Below, piece after piece: positions 16,302-25,170 of a stretch of DNA of 64,000 nucleotides. The notes beneath the pieces were generated by a model, which saw only the letters and a list, made by a program, of their open reading frames with translations, was not told the DNA's origin and searched no databases. This DNA comes from Actinacidiphila epipremni (lineage in GTDB: Bacteria > Actinomycetota > Actinomycetes > Streptomycetales > Streptomycetaceae): positions 154,457 to 218,456 of the forward strand of contig NZ_JAATEJ010000011.1 of NCBI RefSeq assembly GCF_012034175.1, read 5' to 3'. A program made the position numbers and the translations under genes. Each line of letters opens with the position of its first letter. The stretch's first letter is position 1.

Positions 16302-17507
16302 GTGGAAGCGACACTGCTCGGTACCGGAGGGCCCGAGGGGCTGCCCGTGGTCGGCTGCCCCTGCGCGGCGTGCGCGCTCGCCGGGGGCGAGGGGGCGCGG
16401 GCGCCCAGCGCGGTGCTGGTGGACGACGCGGTGCTGCTGGACCTCACTCCGGGCGTGGCGCTGGCCGCCGCGCGGGCCGGGCACAGCCTGGGCGGGCTGC
16501 GGCTCGTGCTGCTGTCGCACCCGCACGACGGGCCCGCCGTCGAGATCCCCGCGGGCCTGCCCGCGCCGGCCCGGGTGCCCGACGGCCAGCGGCTCACCCT
16601 CATCACGGGCCACAAGGTGCGCGCCCTGGCGATGGACGCGCCCGGCACCGGATACGCCGTCGAGTCCCCGGACGGCCTGCGCCTGCTCTACCTGCCGCCC
16701 GGCTGCGCCCCCGCGGGCCTGTCCGGCGCGCCGGACGAGCCGCCGTACGACCTGGTGCTGCTGGACGCGGTGGGCCGCCCGGACGCGCTGGCCCGGCTGC
16801 GGGCGGCCGGCGCGGTGGCCGGCACGACCGACGTCGTGGCCCTCCACATCGGCCACGACGCCCCGCCGCAGCTCGAACTCGGCCGCCGCCTGGCCGCGTT
16901 GGGCGCGCGGGCGGTGCCGGACGGTACGACGCTGGTGGCCGGCGACTACCACGAGGTGCCGGACGTGCCGCGCCGCACCCTGGTGCTGGGCGGCGCCCGC
17001 TCGGGCAAGTCCGCGGAGGCGGAGCGCCGGCTGGCGGCCTTCCCCGAGGTGGTCTACGTGGCCACGGGCGGCACCCGCGAGGGCGACGCGGACTGGGCCG
17101 CGCGGGTGGCCCTGCACCGCGACCGCCGCCCGGCGGGCTGGCGCACCCTGGAGACCACCGACCTCGTCCCCCTGCTGGCCGACCCGGCGGGCCCGCCCCT
17201 CCTCATCGACTGCCTGGCCCTGTGGCTCACCCACGTCCTGGACGAGGAGGGCGCGTGGGACGACACCACCTGGCACTCCGGCGCCGCCCGCCGCGTCGCC
17301 GCCCGCGCGGCGGAACTCACCGCCGCGTGGCACGCCACCCGCCGCACGGCCGTCGCCGTCTCGAACGAGGTCGGCTCCGGCGTCGTCCCCGCCACCCCGG
17401 CCGGCCGCCGCTTCCGCGACGAGCTGGGCCGCCTGAACGCGGCGATGGCCGCGGAGTCCGAGCACGTCCTCCTGACGGTGGCGGGCCTGGCGCTGCCGCT
17501 GCGCTGA
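16302..17507 (+). CDS. cobU: Adenosylcobinamide kinase/guanylyltransferase CobU with an N-terminal extra domain
   Basis: Residues 228-401 are CobU, which phosphorylates adenosylcobinamide and adds GMP in cobalamin assembly. The P-loop is GGARSGKS and the conserved NEVGSGVVP is present. Residues 1-225 are a separate domain with VGCPCAACALAGG, VLLDLTPGV, SHPHDGPAV and LHIGHD, resembling a degenerate metallo-beta-lactamase/PhnP-like fold; a CxxC remains but the HxHxDH motif is not complete. The start is GTG 16302. cobT lies 2.9 kb downstream, separated by accessory genes. Confidence 0.9.
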   Translation: MEATLLGTGGPEGLPVVGCPCAACALAGGEGARAPSAVLVDDAVLLDLTPGVALAAARAGHSLGGLRLVLLSHPHDGPAVEIPAGLPAPARVPDGQRLTLITGHKVRALAMDAPGTGYAVESPDGLRLLYLPPGCAPAGLSGAPDEPPYDLVLLDAVGRPDALARLRAAGAVAGTTDVVALHIGHDAPPQLELGRRLAALGARAVPDGTTLVAGDYHEVPDVPRRTLVLGGARSGKSAEAERRLAAFPEVVYVATGGTREGDADWAARVALHRDRRPAGWRTLETTDLVPLLADPAGPPLLIDCLALWLTHVLDEEGAWDDTTWHSGAARRVAARAAELTAAWHATRRTAVAVSNEVGSGVVPATPAGRRFRDELGRLNAAMAAESEHVLLTVAGLALPLR

Positions 17508-17552
17508 GGGCGGCGGTGGTCCGGGCCGGGCTTCCGAGCTGGTGTGGATGTC

Positions 17553-18032
17553 ATGACGTCGGCTGACGAGGACGCACCCTTCAGCGAACTGCTCCACCAT
17601 CCCGCGGCCACCGCCCGACGTCTGGACACGGTCCGCGCGCTGCGGCTGCGCCGACGGGACGCGGGCGACCTCGCACTCATCCGCGCCGACCAGTTGGAGC
17701 AGGACTCCACCGTGGCCGACTTCACCGCGCGCCTGCTCGCAGGGCTGGTCCGCGCCGAGAACACCGCCGCGCTCCGCCAAGTCCTGCCGGATGCCCTGCC
17801 CTGGTCGGTCTTCCTCCCCGAGGCAGACGTCGAGGCGATGCTCGGGGAACTCGTGGACACCGCGCGCGGAGCCGCCGCGCTGGAGAACCTCGCCCCCGTC
17901 GCCCTGCTGCTGGTCCAGTGGCGGCACACGGCCGAGATCCACGCCGACCCCGCTCTCCTCGCCCTCCCGACCCGCGAGCCCGAAGCCGACCTCGGGCCCG
18001 TCCCCGTGCCCGAGACCGAGCCGGCCGAGTGA
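17553..18032 (+). CDS. Putative antitoxin-like protein of a toxin-antitoxin pair
   Basis: The roughly 160-residue, mostly helical protein contains FSELLHHPAATARRLD and LRLRRRDAGDLALIRADQ. I recall streptomycete proteins of this type (often labelled prevent-host-death-like) preceding a short basic toxin. The start is ATG 17553, or GTG 17544 three codons earlier. Its TGA overlaps the GTG of the truncated partner (GTGA). It sits in an insertion between cobU and cobT. The antitoxin role is inferred from memory of the pair, not from a catalytic motif. Confidence 0.6.
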   Translation: MTSADEDAPFSELLHHPAATARRLDTVRALRLRRRDAGDLALIRADQLEQDSTVADFTARLLAGLVRAENTAALRQVLPDALPWSVFLPEADVEAMLGELVDTARGAAALENLAPVALLLVQWRHTAEIHADPALLALPTREPEADLGPVPVPETEPAE

Positions 18033-18200
18033 GCCCCACACGCGGAGACCGCGCGGCCCCGCCTCCGGTCGGCGAGGAGTTCGACCTGCGCTTCGCCGAC
18101 ACCGAGGCGGCCCTTGACCGGGACAACCTCTCCCGCCACGCAGCGGGCAACCTCCGCCGCGCCTTCGACAAGATCCGGTCCGCCCCGTGCCGGCTGGCTG
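18029..18200 (+). pseudogene. 3'-truncated toxin-like gene remnant
   Basis: The frame from GTG 18029 reads VSPTRGDRAAPPPVGEEFDL and continues through NLRRAFDKIRSAP. This matches, as I recall, the start of a streptomycete RelE/HigB-like toxin that normally runs about 115 residues and ends in a Trp/Tyr-rich segment. Similarity stops near 18200, where the frame runs into the 3' end of an opposing gene. The remnant lacks the C-terminal catalytic half and should be inactive. Confidence 0.5.
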
Positions 18201-18232
18201 AGCAGGCCCTGCCGGTACGGGAGTTGGCGGGG

Positions 18233-18673
18233 TCAGGGGGCGATCTCGCGCTCCACGACGGCGTCGGCGGCGGCGGACCAGGTGTCCGGGGCGGGCGTGG
18301 GCAGGCGACGGCCGCGGCTTTCGGCCACGCGGTGGGCGTCACGCAGGGCGTGGCACAAGTGCCCGACGATGCCGATGAGTTCGGCTTCGCCGGGCTGGTC
18401 CTCGCGCAGCACCGTCTCGACGTGGTCGAGCAGATCCCGGCCCATGCCGAGCTGCACGGACTCCATGTTGTCCGCGAGGCGCGAGAGGAAGGATCCCTCG
18501 GCGTCCGTACTGAGGTAGGAGGGCTTGCCGCCCTCGCCCGTCCAGGGGAGGAGCCGGAGATTGTCGTTCGGGTCCTCCCCGGCGGGCTCGGGGGCCTCGG
18601 CGGCACGGCCGCGGCGGCGCGCGAAGGGCAAGAGCCGCCATGCCGGCTCGAAGAGGCGAACGATAAAGTCCAT
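18233..18673 (-). CDS. Hypothetical protein next to an XRE regulator (146 aa)
   Basis: The protein starts MDFIVRLFEPAWRLLPF, a hydrophobic but charged amphipathic start, then an Arg-rich turn and a soluble helical domain (about 50-146) with VETVLREDQ and HLCHALRDAHRVAE. No domain is recognised. It lies downstream of the XRE/TPR regulator on the same strand, separated by 150 bp with a nested palindrome, suggesting it is the regulator's partner or target. Confidence 0.7.
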   Translation of the reverse strand: MDFIVRLFEPAWRLLPFARRRGRAAEAPEPAGEDPNDNLRLLPWTGEGGKPSYLSTDAEGSFLSRLADNMESVQLGMGRDLLDHVETVLREDQPGEAELIGIVGHLCHALRDAHRVAESRGRRLPTPAPDTWSAAADAVVEREIAP

Positions 18674-18779
18674 GAGGTCGGCTCCATCCAGTCGGCCATG
18701 CCCCCGGGCCGGTCGCGCGGTCGCGGGGGTACGCAGTGTCAGGAGTCCGACGCTAGGGGTGCCGGGCGGCGCCGCTCAA

Positions 18780-18813
18780 TGGCACTCTGACGACCCGTCA
18801 GCCCGAAGTGCCA
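18780..18813. promoter_or_regulatory. Nested palindrome between the XRE regulator and its downstream gene
   Basis: TGGCACT (18780-18786) pairs with AGTGCCA (18807-18813), and inside it CTGAC (18787-18791) pairs with GTCAG (18797-18801). It lies upstream of the 146-aa gene (minus strand) and just past the regulator's stop. It could be the regulator's operator or a terminator hairpin. Confidence 0.45.
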
Positions 18814-18823
18814 CAGCTCGGGG

Positions 18824-20008
18824 CTACAGCGGCAGCCCGACGACGTCCGCGAGCACGCGCATCTCCGGCGTGAGCGTCCGGCGGCGGCCGATCACCTGGG
18901 CCATGATGTCGCGGGCGTACGGCTGGTGCGGGAGCCACTGGGGCGCGGCCTGCCAGACGTCCACGAGCGTGTCCATGGCCGCCGCATGCTGCCGCAGGCG
19001 CACGCGCGCCGCCGCCTGGTCGAGCTTGTTCCGGTTGAGGTTGTTCGAGGTCGGGCGCATCCCCTCCCACGAGATCGACGCGGACAGCCGCAGCACTTCG
19101 TCGGGCCGGTCGCTGACCATCGCGTGCTCGGCTTCCTTGAGCTGCACCGTGCGCGCGTCGAACGCCCGCAGGAAACCGCCCGGCACCGGGCGCGGGCCGA
19201 TCGCCGCCGCGGCCGATCCGGCGAGCCGCAGCAGCCGCTCGGCGTCGTCGGCACGGCCGTCCCGGTCCGCCGCGGCCGACCCCCGCAGCAGCAGCCAGCC
19301 CCACGCCGCCAACTCCGCCGGTTCCGCACGGGACATCCGGGGCTCGACCCGGTCGGCCCACTCCTCCGCGAGCTTGGCCGCCGCGTCGATGTGGCCGCGC
19401 CGCAGCAGCAGCCAGCACCGCGTGCTGACCACCGCCGCCGCGTCGAGGTCGTCGTGCGCGGTCGCGAGCGCCCGGTCGAGGGCTTCGTCGGCGGCGTCGA
19501 ACTGCCGGGTCTGGGTGAGCATCCAGCCCGTGAGCCGCATCAGGGCGGCGTGCACCCGCCGCCCGGCCGGATCACCCGCCACCGCCGCCGCGTCCCGCAG
19601 CAGCGCCGGCAGCACACCGCTCAGCTCGACCAGCCGGTCGCCCGCCGCGAGCGGCATCGTGGCGGCGACCGCCGCGCGCACACCGCCGACAGTCGGCGGC
19701 TCGCCGCCGGGATCGGGCGGCGGCGCGTCCAGCGCGGCCCGGACGGGCGCCCACCGGTCCGTGACCTCGGGCGTCGGCCCGGCGGACTCGCGGACACCGC
19801 CCAGCAGTTGCGTCGTGGAGACGCCCAGGGCCACGGCCAGCGCGCGGGCCGTCTCCATCCGCGGCTGCCCGTAGTCGTCCTGCTCCATCTTCCGGATCGC
19901 GGACAGGGACACGCCGGACGCCGAGGCCAGCTCCCGCTGGGACAGGCCGCGCCGCTTGCGCACCTCGCGCAGCCGCACACCGATGGGCCCACCTGTGGCA
20001 CCGGACAT
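18824..20008 (-). CDS. XRE-family helix-turn-helix regulator with TPR-like C-terminus
   Basis: The 394-residue protein has an N-terminal Cro/CI HTH (about 10-66): RLREVRKRRGLSQRELA, SGVSLSAIRKMEQ, LAVALGVST. The rest is helical, with repeats that look like TPRs (AADEALDRALATAHDDLDAA, LLRRGHIDAAAKLAEEW). Streptomycetes carry many such regulators paired with a small neighbour gene. ATG 20008 is the only good start. It belongs to the accessory insertion between cobU and cobT. The ligand and target are unknown. Confidence 0.88.
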   Translation of the reverse strand: MSGATGGPIGVRLREVRKRRGLSQRELASASGVSLSAIRKMEQDDYGQPRMETARALAVALGVSTTQLLGGVRESAGPTPEVTDRWAPVRAALDAPPPDPGGEPPTVGGVRAAVAATMPLAAGDRLVELSGVLPALLRDAAAVAGDPAGRRVHAALMRLTGWMLTQTRQFDAADEALDRALATAHDDLDAAAVVSTRCWLLLRRGHIDAAAKLAEEWADRVEPRMSRAEPAELAAWGWLLLRGSAAADRDGRADDAERLLRLAGSAAAAIGPRPVPGGFLRAFDARTVQLKEAEHAMVSDRPDEVLRLSASISWEGMRPTSNNLNRNKLDQAAARVRLRQHAAAMDTLVDVWQAAPQWLPHQPYARDIMAQVIGRRRTLTPEMRVLADVVGLPL

Positions 20009-20071
20009 GATCTGCTCCGTTCTGAGCCGCCACAAGAACGGTACCGCCGCGCCCACCTTGCCCGTCCGGGC

Positions 20072-20410
20072 ACTACGGCCAACGCCCCTGCCCCCACCGG
20101 CGCAACGGCGGTCCGGCGTCGGGGGGCCGCCCCCACGGCGCGACACACAGCCCGCCCAGCCAGGCACCACGGCCAACACCCCCACCCCCACCGCCACGAG
20201 GAATCCGGCGCCCGGCGCCGGGGGCCGCCCGCGCAGCGCGACGCACAGCCCGGCCGGGCACCACGGGCAACGCCCCCACCGGCGCGAGGGGGGCGGCGTC
20301 CGGCGCCGTGGGAAGGCACCGGCGGCGAGGCGGGGCGGGCGCGGCGGGGGAAGGCACCGGCGGCGGGGCTGGGCGGGCGCGGCGGGGGAAGGCACCGTAG
20401 GGAACCCCCG
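20072..20410. repeat. Degenerate tandem repeats upstream of cobT
   Basis: Two and a half copies of a roughly 95-bp degenerate unit (20072-20310, landmarks GGCACCACGG, CCCCCACC, GGGGGCCGCCC, GCGACGCACAGCCCG) are followed by a 38-bp unit starting GGAAGGCACCGGCGGCG, repeated 2.3 times to about 20410. The 20009-20433 gap holds no convincing gene or cobalamin riboswitch. The repeats sit at the edge of the accessory insertion. Confidence 0.7.
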
Positions 20411-20433
20411 GAGGGGGCGGTACTGTTCGGCGG

Positions 20434-21564
20434 GTGAGTGGCATCGAACTGGACGACTTCGGCAACCTCGTGGAGCGCCCCGACGCCCGCCTCCGGCGGG
20501 ACTCGCAGGAGCGGTGGCGGGACCTCGTACGGCCTGCGGACGGGCTGGGGAAGGCCGCCGAGCTGGCGGACTGGCTGGCCGCGGTGCAGGGGCAGGCTCC
20601 CGTGCGGCCGATCACCTCGCCGCGGGTGCTGCTCTTCGCCGGGGACCACGGGGTCGCCGGACTCGGGGTGTCGACCCGCGAGCCGGGCACGGCGAGTGCG
20701 CTGGCCCGGGCCGCCGTGGACGGCACCGCGCCGGTGAGCGTGATCGCGCGGCAGCTGGGCGGCGTGCCCGTCGAGGTCGTCGACATGGCGCTGGACTGCG
20801 ACCCGGCGGAGCTGCCCGCCGAGGTGACGGCGTATCGGGTACGCCGCGGCTCGGGCCGGATCGACGTCGAGGACGCCCTCACCCGCGACGAGGCCGAGCA
20901 GGCGTTCCGTACGGGCATGGGCATCGCCGACCGCCTCGCCGACTCCGGTACGGACCTGGTCCTGCTGGGCGACCTGAGCGTCGGCGGTACGACGCCGGCC
21001 GCCGTGCTGATCGCCGCGCTGTGCGGTACGGACGCCTCCGTCGTGACCGGCCGCGGCTCCGGCATCGACGACCTGGCCTGGATGCGCAAGTGCGCCGCGA
21101 TCCGGGACGCCCTGCGCCGGGCCCGCCCGGTCCTCGGCGACCAGATCGCCCTGCTCGCGGCGGTCGGCGGCGCGGACTTCGCCGCGACGACGGGCTTCCT
21201 GCTCCAGGCGGCGGTCCGCAAGCTCCCGGTCGTCCTGGACGGCGTGGTGAGCGCGGCCTGCGCGCTGGTCGGCCAGCGGGTCGCCTTCCGCGCCCCGGAC
21301 TGGTGGCTCGCCGCCCACACCACCGGCGAGCCCGGCCAGGCGAAGGCCCTCGACCGGGTGTCCCTGGACCCGCTGTTCGACCACGCCCTCCACCTGGGCG
21401 GCGGCGTCGGCTCCCTGCTCGCCCTCCCCCTGATCCAGTCGGCCGCGGCCCTGTCGGCGGAGCTCCCGCCGGAGCTGACGCAGCCCGCGCCGGACGAGGC
21501 GGCGGAGCTTGTGGAGCCCGCGCCGGACGAGGTCACCAAGCTCGGCGACGGCCCGGAGGCGTAA
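20434..21564 (+). CDS. cobT: Nicotinate-nucleotide--dimethylbenzimidazole phosphoribosyltransferase
   Basis: CobT activates the lower ligand of cobalamin (5,6-dimethylbenzimidazole) as alpha-ribazole phosphate. The 376-residue protein shows LLFAGDHGVAGLGVS near residue 67, LLGDLSVGGTTPAA, the glycine-rich VTGRGSGIDD, and the C-terminal HLGGGVGSLLALPL with the family's active-site region. The start is GTG 20434. The last 30 residues are a Pro/Glu-rich tail with a repeated EPAPDE motif, dispensable in family terms. It is separated from cobU by an insertion. Confidence 0.95.
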   Translation: MSGIELDDFGNLVERPDARLRRDSQERWRDLVRPADGLGKAAELADWLAAVQGQAPVRPITSPRVLLFAGDHGVAGLGVSTREPGTASALARAAVDGTAPVSVIARQLGGVPVEVVDMALDCDPAELPAEVTAYRVRRGSGRIDVEDALTRDEAEQAFRTGMGIADRLADSGTDLVLLGDLSVGGTTPAAVLIAALCGTDASVVTGRGSGIDDLAWMRKCAAIRDALRRARPVLGDQIALLAAVGGADFAATTGFLLQAAVRKLPVVLDGVVSAACALVGQRVAFRAPDWWLAAHTTGEPGQAKALDRVSLDPLFDHALHLGGGVGSLLALPLIQSAAALSAELPPELTQPAPDEAAELVEPAPDEVTKLGDGPEA

Positions 21565-21856
21565 CCGGCGCGCGGGCGCGACCCGCGAGACGCCCGGCCG
21601 GCGCGCCCGGGCCCGGCTCAGCGGCAGCCGCGCTCAGCACCCGCCGGCCCGGCGCGGGCGATGCCCAGCCGCCACGGCAGCCACCCTTCCGCCCGAGCGC
21701 GGCATGCTCCGGCGCCGAGCACGGGCCCGCGGGCCGGGCGGCGCGCCCCGCAGCCCCGCCCGTCACCGCCCCGCCACCGGCCCGGCGGCAGCCCGACGCG
21801 CCACCCACCGGCGTATATGCACGAAAATCAGACAATACGCCCTACGCTTTCGGTCC

Positions 21857-23698
21857 ATGGGAACCGGCAGCGCAGGCGGCACCGTCCGCAGCCCGCAGCC
21901 GGCGGGCCCCGACCGCCCGGCGCGCACCGCGCGGCAAAAGCAGAGGCAAAAGCAGAGGCAGAAGCAGAAGCACAGCCCCCACCCCAGACAGAAGCGCCCA
22001 CGCAACCGCCTCGCCCCACCCGCCGCCGCGCTCACCGTCGGCTACCTCCGCGCCACCGCCGCCCTCAATGTCCTCGGCGCCGTCTGGGTCTCCTTCGGCG
22101 CGGACATCCGCCGGCACAACGCCCAGGACCACTTCACGCCCTACCTGCTCACCGCGGGCCTCACCTCCGGCGCCGTCACCCTCTTCCTCGCCGTCACCAT
22201 GCGCCGCCGCAAACGTGCCGCCTGGATCCTCAACCTCGTCCTCAGCGGACTGCTCACCGCCGCGGTCGCCCTCGGCATGCTCTGGCCGGACATCCGCCGG
22301 CACCCGCAGAACTGGCTCTCCCTCGCCCTGACCGCCGGCTTCCTGGCCGCCCTCCTCATCGCCCGCCGCGAATTCCACGCCAAGGGCGACCGCGCGAACC
22401 CCCTGCACGCCGCCCTCACCGCCGCCGCCGGCCTGGTCGTCACCGCCCTCGTCGGTACGGGCCTGGTCGCGGCGACCGACGCCCGCCGCACCGCCGGCCT
22501 CACGGACGCCGCCGGATACGCCCTGCTCCGGCTGGTCTGGCTCGTCCCGGACGGCACCGCCTTCGCCTCGATCGCCGTACCCGGCTGGGTGGACCTGGCC
22601 ATCAACGCCATGAGCACCGCCCTGTTCGCCCTCGTCCTCTTCGTCGCCTTCCGCTCGCCCCGCGGCCGGGCGCTGCTCTGCCCGCGCGACGAGGAGCGGC
22701 TGCGCGCCCTGCTCGACGCGTACGGCGAGCGCGACTCCCTCGGCTACTTCGCCCTGCGCCGCGACAAGAGCGTCATCTGGTCGCCCTCGGGCAAGTCCGC
22801 CGTCGCCTACCGGGTCCTCGGCGGGGTCTCGCTCGCCTCCGGCGACCCGATCGGCGACCCCGAGGCGTGGCCGGGCGCGATCGGGGCGTGGCTGGACGAG
22901 GCCCGCCGGCACGCGTGGGTGCCGGCGGTGATGGGCGCGAGCGAGGAGGCCGGCACCGTCTACGCCCGGCACGGCCTCGGCGCCCTCGAACTCGGCGACG
23001 AGGCCGTCGTGGACACCGCCGGCTTCACCCTCGACGGCCGCGCGATGCGCACCGTCCGGCAGGCGTACCACCGCGTCCTGCGCTCCGGCTGCACCGTCCG
23101 CGTCCGCCGGCACGGCGACATCCCCGCCGCCGAGCTCAGCGCGCTCGCCGCCCGCGCCGACGCCTGGCGCGACGGCCCGTCCGAGCGCGGCTTCTCCATG
23201 GCGCTGGGCCGGCTCGGCGACCCCGCCGACGGCCGCTGCGTCATGGTCGAGTGCACCGACGGCCGCGGCGACCTGCGCGGCCTGCTCAGCTTCGTGCCCT
23301 GGGGCCCGCGCGGGCTGTCCCTGGACCTGATGCGCCGTGACCGCACCGCGGACAACGGCCTGGTCGAGTTCATGGTCATCGAGCTGATCCACCGCTCCCC
23401 CGCCCTCGACATCGACCAGATCTCCCTCAACTTCGCGATGTTCCGGTACGTCTTCGAGCGCGGCTCACGCCTGGGCGCCGGGCCCGTGCTGCGGCTGTGG
23501 CACTCCCTGCTGACCTTCTGCTCGCGCTGGTGGCAGATCGAGTCCCTCTACCGGGCCAACGCGAAGTTCCGCCCCGTCTGGGAGCCCCGCTATGTCCTCT
23601 TCGGCAAGTCGAGCGAACTGCCCCGGATCGGCCTGGCCGGCGCCCGCGCCGAGGGCTTCCTGCGCGCCCCCCGGCTGCGCCGCCGGACCCGTACGTAA
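21857..23698 (+). CDS. MprF-like phosphatidylglycerol lysyltransferase-family membrane protein (DUF2156)
   Basis: The 613-residue protein begins with a basic cytoplasmic tail containing a 12-bp-encoded repeat (RQKQRQKQ), then about six membrane helices (60-285). A soluble DUF2156 GNAT-like domain (about 300-610) follows, with GYFALRRDKSVIWSPSGKSA, EAGTVYARHGL and the C-terminal NAKFRPVWEPRYVLF typical of aminoacyl-phospholipid synthases and LysX/MprF relatives. It would modify phosphatidylglycerol with an amino acid; the amino acid is unknown. ATG 21857 is chosen. The 292-bp upstream gap shows no gene. Confidence 0.88.
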   Translation: MGTGSAGGTVRSPQPAGPDRPARTARQKQRQKQRQKQKHSPHPRQKRPRNRLAPPAAALTVGYLRATAALNVLGAVWVSFGADIRRHNAQDHFTPYLLTAGLTSGAVTLFLAVTMRRRKRAAWILNLVLSGLLTAAVALGMLWPDIRRHPQNWLSLALTAGFLAALLIARREFHAKGDRANPLHAALTAAAGLVVTALVGTGLVAATDARRTAGLTDAAGYALLRLVWLVPDGTAFASIAVPGWVDLAINAMSTALFALVLFVAFRSPRGRALLCPRDEERLRALLDAYGERDSLGYFALRRDKSVIWSPSGKSAVAYRVLGGVSLASGDPIGDPEAWPGAIGAWLDEARRHAWVPAVMGASEEAGTVYARHGLGALELGDEAVVDTAGFTLDGRAMRTVRQAYHRVLRSGCTVRVRRHGDIPAAELSALAARADAWRDGPSERGFSMALGRLGDPADGRCVMVECTDGRGDLRGLLSFVPWGPRGLSLDLMRRDRTADNGLVEFMVIELIHRSPALDIDQISLNFAMFRYVFERGSRLGAGPVLRLWHSLLTFCSRWWQIESLYRANAKFRPVWEPRYVLFGKSSELPRIGLAGARAEGFLRAPRLRRRTRT

Positions 23699-23707
23699 GG
23701 CGGCGCG

Positions 23708-24367
23708 ATGAGGGGCCCGCTGGGCGAGTGCGCCCACATCCTCCGCGAGGTCCGCACCCGGCTGCGTACGCGGGGCCCCCGAGCGATCCCTGTCACCCTC
23801 ACCGCCTGCGGCGGCATCCTCGCCCTCCAACTGCTCCAGCACCAGCACGCCACCACGCCCTGGGTGAACCGCCTCGGCGGCGTCTACGCGTCCCTCCCCT
23901 GGTGGCAGGCCCTCCTCCGGACCCCCGTCTCCCTCTTCGTGCCCGACCCCTGGCTGCCGGTGTGGGGCCTGCTGCTCCAGGTCGCCGTCGTCTTCGCGAT
24001 CGCCGAGACCACGATCGGCCCCCGCCGCACCCTCACGATCGCCCTGCTGGCGACGCTCGCCGGCACGTCCTTCGCCCGCTGCTCCCTGTGGGCCGCGCCC
24101 CGCTGGCCCCCGGGCCTGCTCCCCGCCGACCTCCTGGTCCGCGACACCGGCCCGTCCGCGGCGGTCGTCGCCCTCGGCGTCTTCGTCGCCGTCCGCCACC
24201 GCGCCTGGTGGACGACCGCGCTGATCATCACCGCGATGACGGTCGAGGTGGTCTCCCTCCCCAACCTCGCCGGCTACGAACACCTCACGGCCATCACCGC
24301 GGTGCTCCTCCTCACCGCCGTACGCCCCACCCCCGGGCCCACGGAGCCGGTTACCCTCACGCGGTGA
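23708..24367 (+). CDS. Rhomboid-like multi-pass membrane protein
   Basis: The 219-residue protein has about six hydrophobic segments. A DTGPSAAVVALG segment and a later YEHLTAITAVLL resemble the Ser and His helices of rhomboid proteases, but the GxSG motif is altered, so activity is doubtful. It begins 10 bp after the MprF-like gene and its TGA overlaps the GTG of cobS (GTGA), placing the three in one operon. The rhomboid relationship is an inference from spacing and helix pattern; I rank unknown membrane protein as the alternative. Confidence 0.7.
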   Translation: MRGPLGECAHILREVRTRLRTRGPRAIPVTLTACGGILALQLLQHQHATTPWVNRLGGVYASLPWWQALLRTPVSLFVPDPWLPVWGLLLQVAVVFAIAETTIGPRRTLTIALLATLAGTSFARCSLWAAPRWPPGLLPADLLVRDTGPSAAVVALGVFVAVRHRAWWTTALIITAMTVEVVSLPNLAGYEHLTAITAVLLLTAVRPTPGPTEPVTLTR

Positions 24368-25164
24368 CCGACAACCCCGGGCCCGCGCCCCTCGCCCCCT
24401 CCGACGCGCTGCGATTCGCCTTCGGCACGCTCACCGTGCTGCCGGCCGGCGTAAGGCGCTGGGACCGGGCCGCCGCCCGGGGCGGGATGCTCGCGGCGCC
24501 GGTCGTCGGCGTCGTCGTCGGCCTCGCGGCGGCCACCTGCGGCGGCGTACTCACCGCGCTGGGCGCGGACCCGCTGCTCGCGGCGGTCGGCGCGGTGGCG
24601 GTACCCGCCGTCCTCACCCGCGGCCTCCACCTCGACGGCCTCGCCGACACCGCGGACGGCCTCGGCTCCGGCAAGCCCGCGCCTGACGCGCTGCGCATCA
24701 TGAAGCAGTCGGACATCGGCCCCTTCGGCGTCATCACCCTCGTCCTGGTCCTCCTCACCCAGGTCGCCTCGACCGCCCACTGCTACGCCCACAGCTGGCA
24801 GTACGGCGGCGTCGCCACCCTCACCGCCGCGGTGACCGCCCGCACGGCCCTCACCCTCGCCTGCCGCACCGGCGTCCCGGCCGCACGCCCCGAAGGACTC
24901 GGCGCAACCGTCGCCGGCGCGGTCGGCCGCCGCCCCGCCGCCGCACTGTCAGCCACCTGCGTACTGACCGCCGCAGCACTCGGCACCCCCTTCGGCGGCC
25001 TCACCCCCCTGCGCGCCACCCTCGCAACCGCGACCGCCCTGACCACGTCAGAGGCCCTGCTCCGACGCTGCCTCCACCGCTTCGGCGGCACCACCGGCGA
25101 CGTCTTCGGCGCCCTGGCCGAAACAACCACGACCACCACCCTCCTCATCCTGGCCCTCCGCTGA
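24364..25164 (+). CDS. cobS: Cobalamin synthase (adenosylcobinamide-GDP ribazoletransferase)
   Basis: This membrane enzyme joins adenosylcobinamide-GDP with alpha-ribazole (phosphate), the final assembly of cobalamin. The 266-residue protein has several helices and the family motifs LTVLPAGVRRWDR, LHLDGLADTADGLGSG (acidic, metal-binding) and KQSDIGPFGV. The start GTG 24364 overlaps the preceding stop. With cobU and cobT it completes the nucleotide-loop pathway in this window. Confidence 0.95.
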   Translation: MTDNPGPAPLAPSDALRFAFGTLTVLPAGVRRWDRAAARGGMLAAPVVGVVVGLAAATCGGVLTALGADPLLAAVGAVAVPAVLTRGLHLDGLADTADGLGSGKPAPDALRIMKQSDIGPFGVITLVLVLLTQVASTAHCYAHSWQYGGVATLTAAVTARTALTLACRTGVPAARPEGLGATVAGAVGRRPAAALSATCVLTAAALGTPFGGLTPLRATLATATALTTSEALLRRCLHRFGGTTGDVFGALAETTTTTTLLILALR

Positions 25165-25170
25165 CCCCCC

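Noticed and set aside
15585..18041. Very long antisense open frames opposite htrA, cobU and the antitoxin-like gene
   Set aside because: They lack domain similarity and lie opposite well-supported genes. High GC makes such frames common.
20009..24363. Cobalamin riboswitch before cobT or cobS
   Set aside because: I looked for the conserved B12-box core and the typical stems and did not find them; the upstream region of cobT is repeats.
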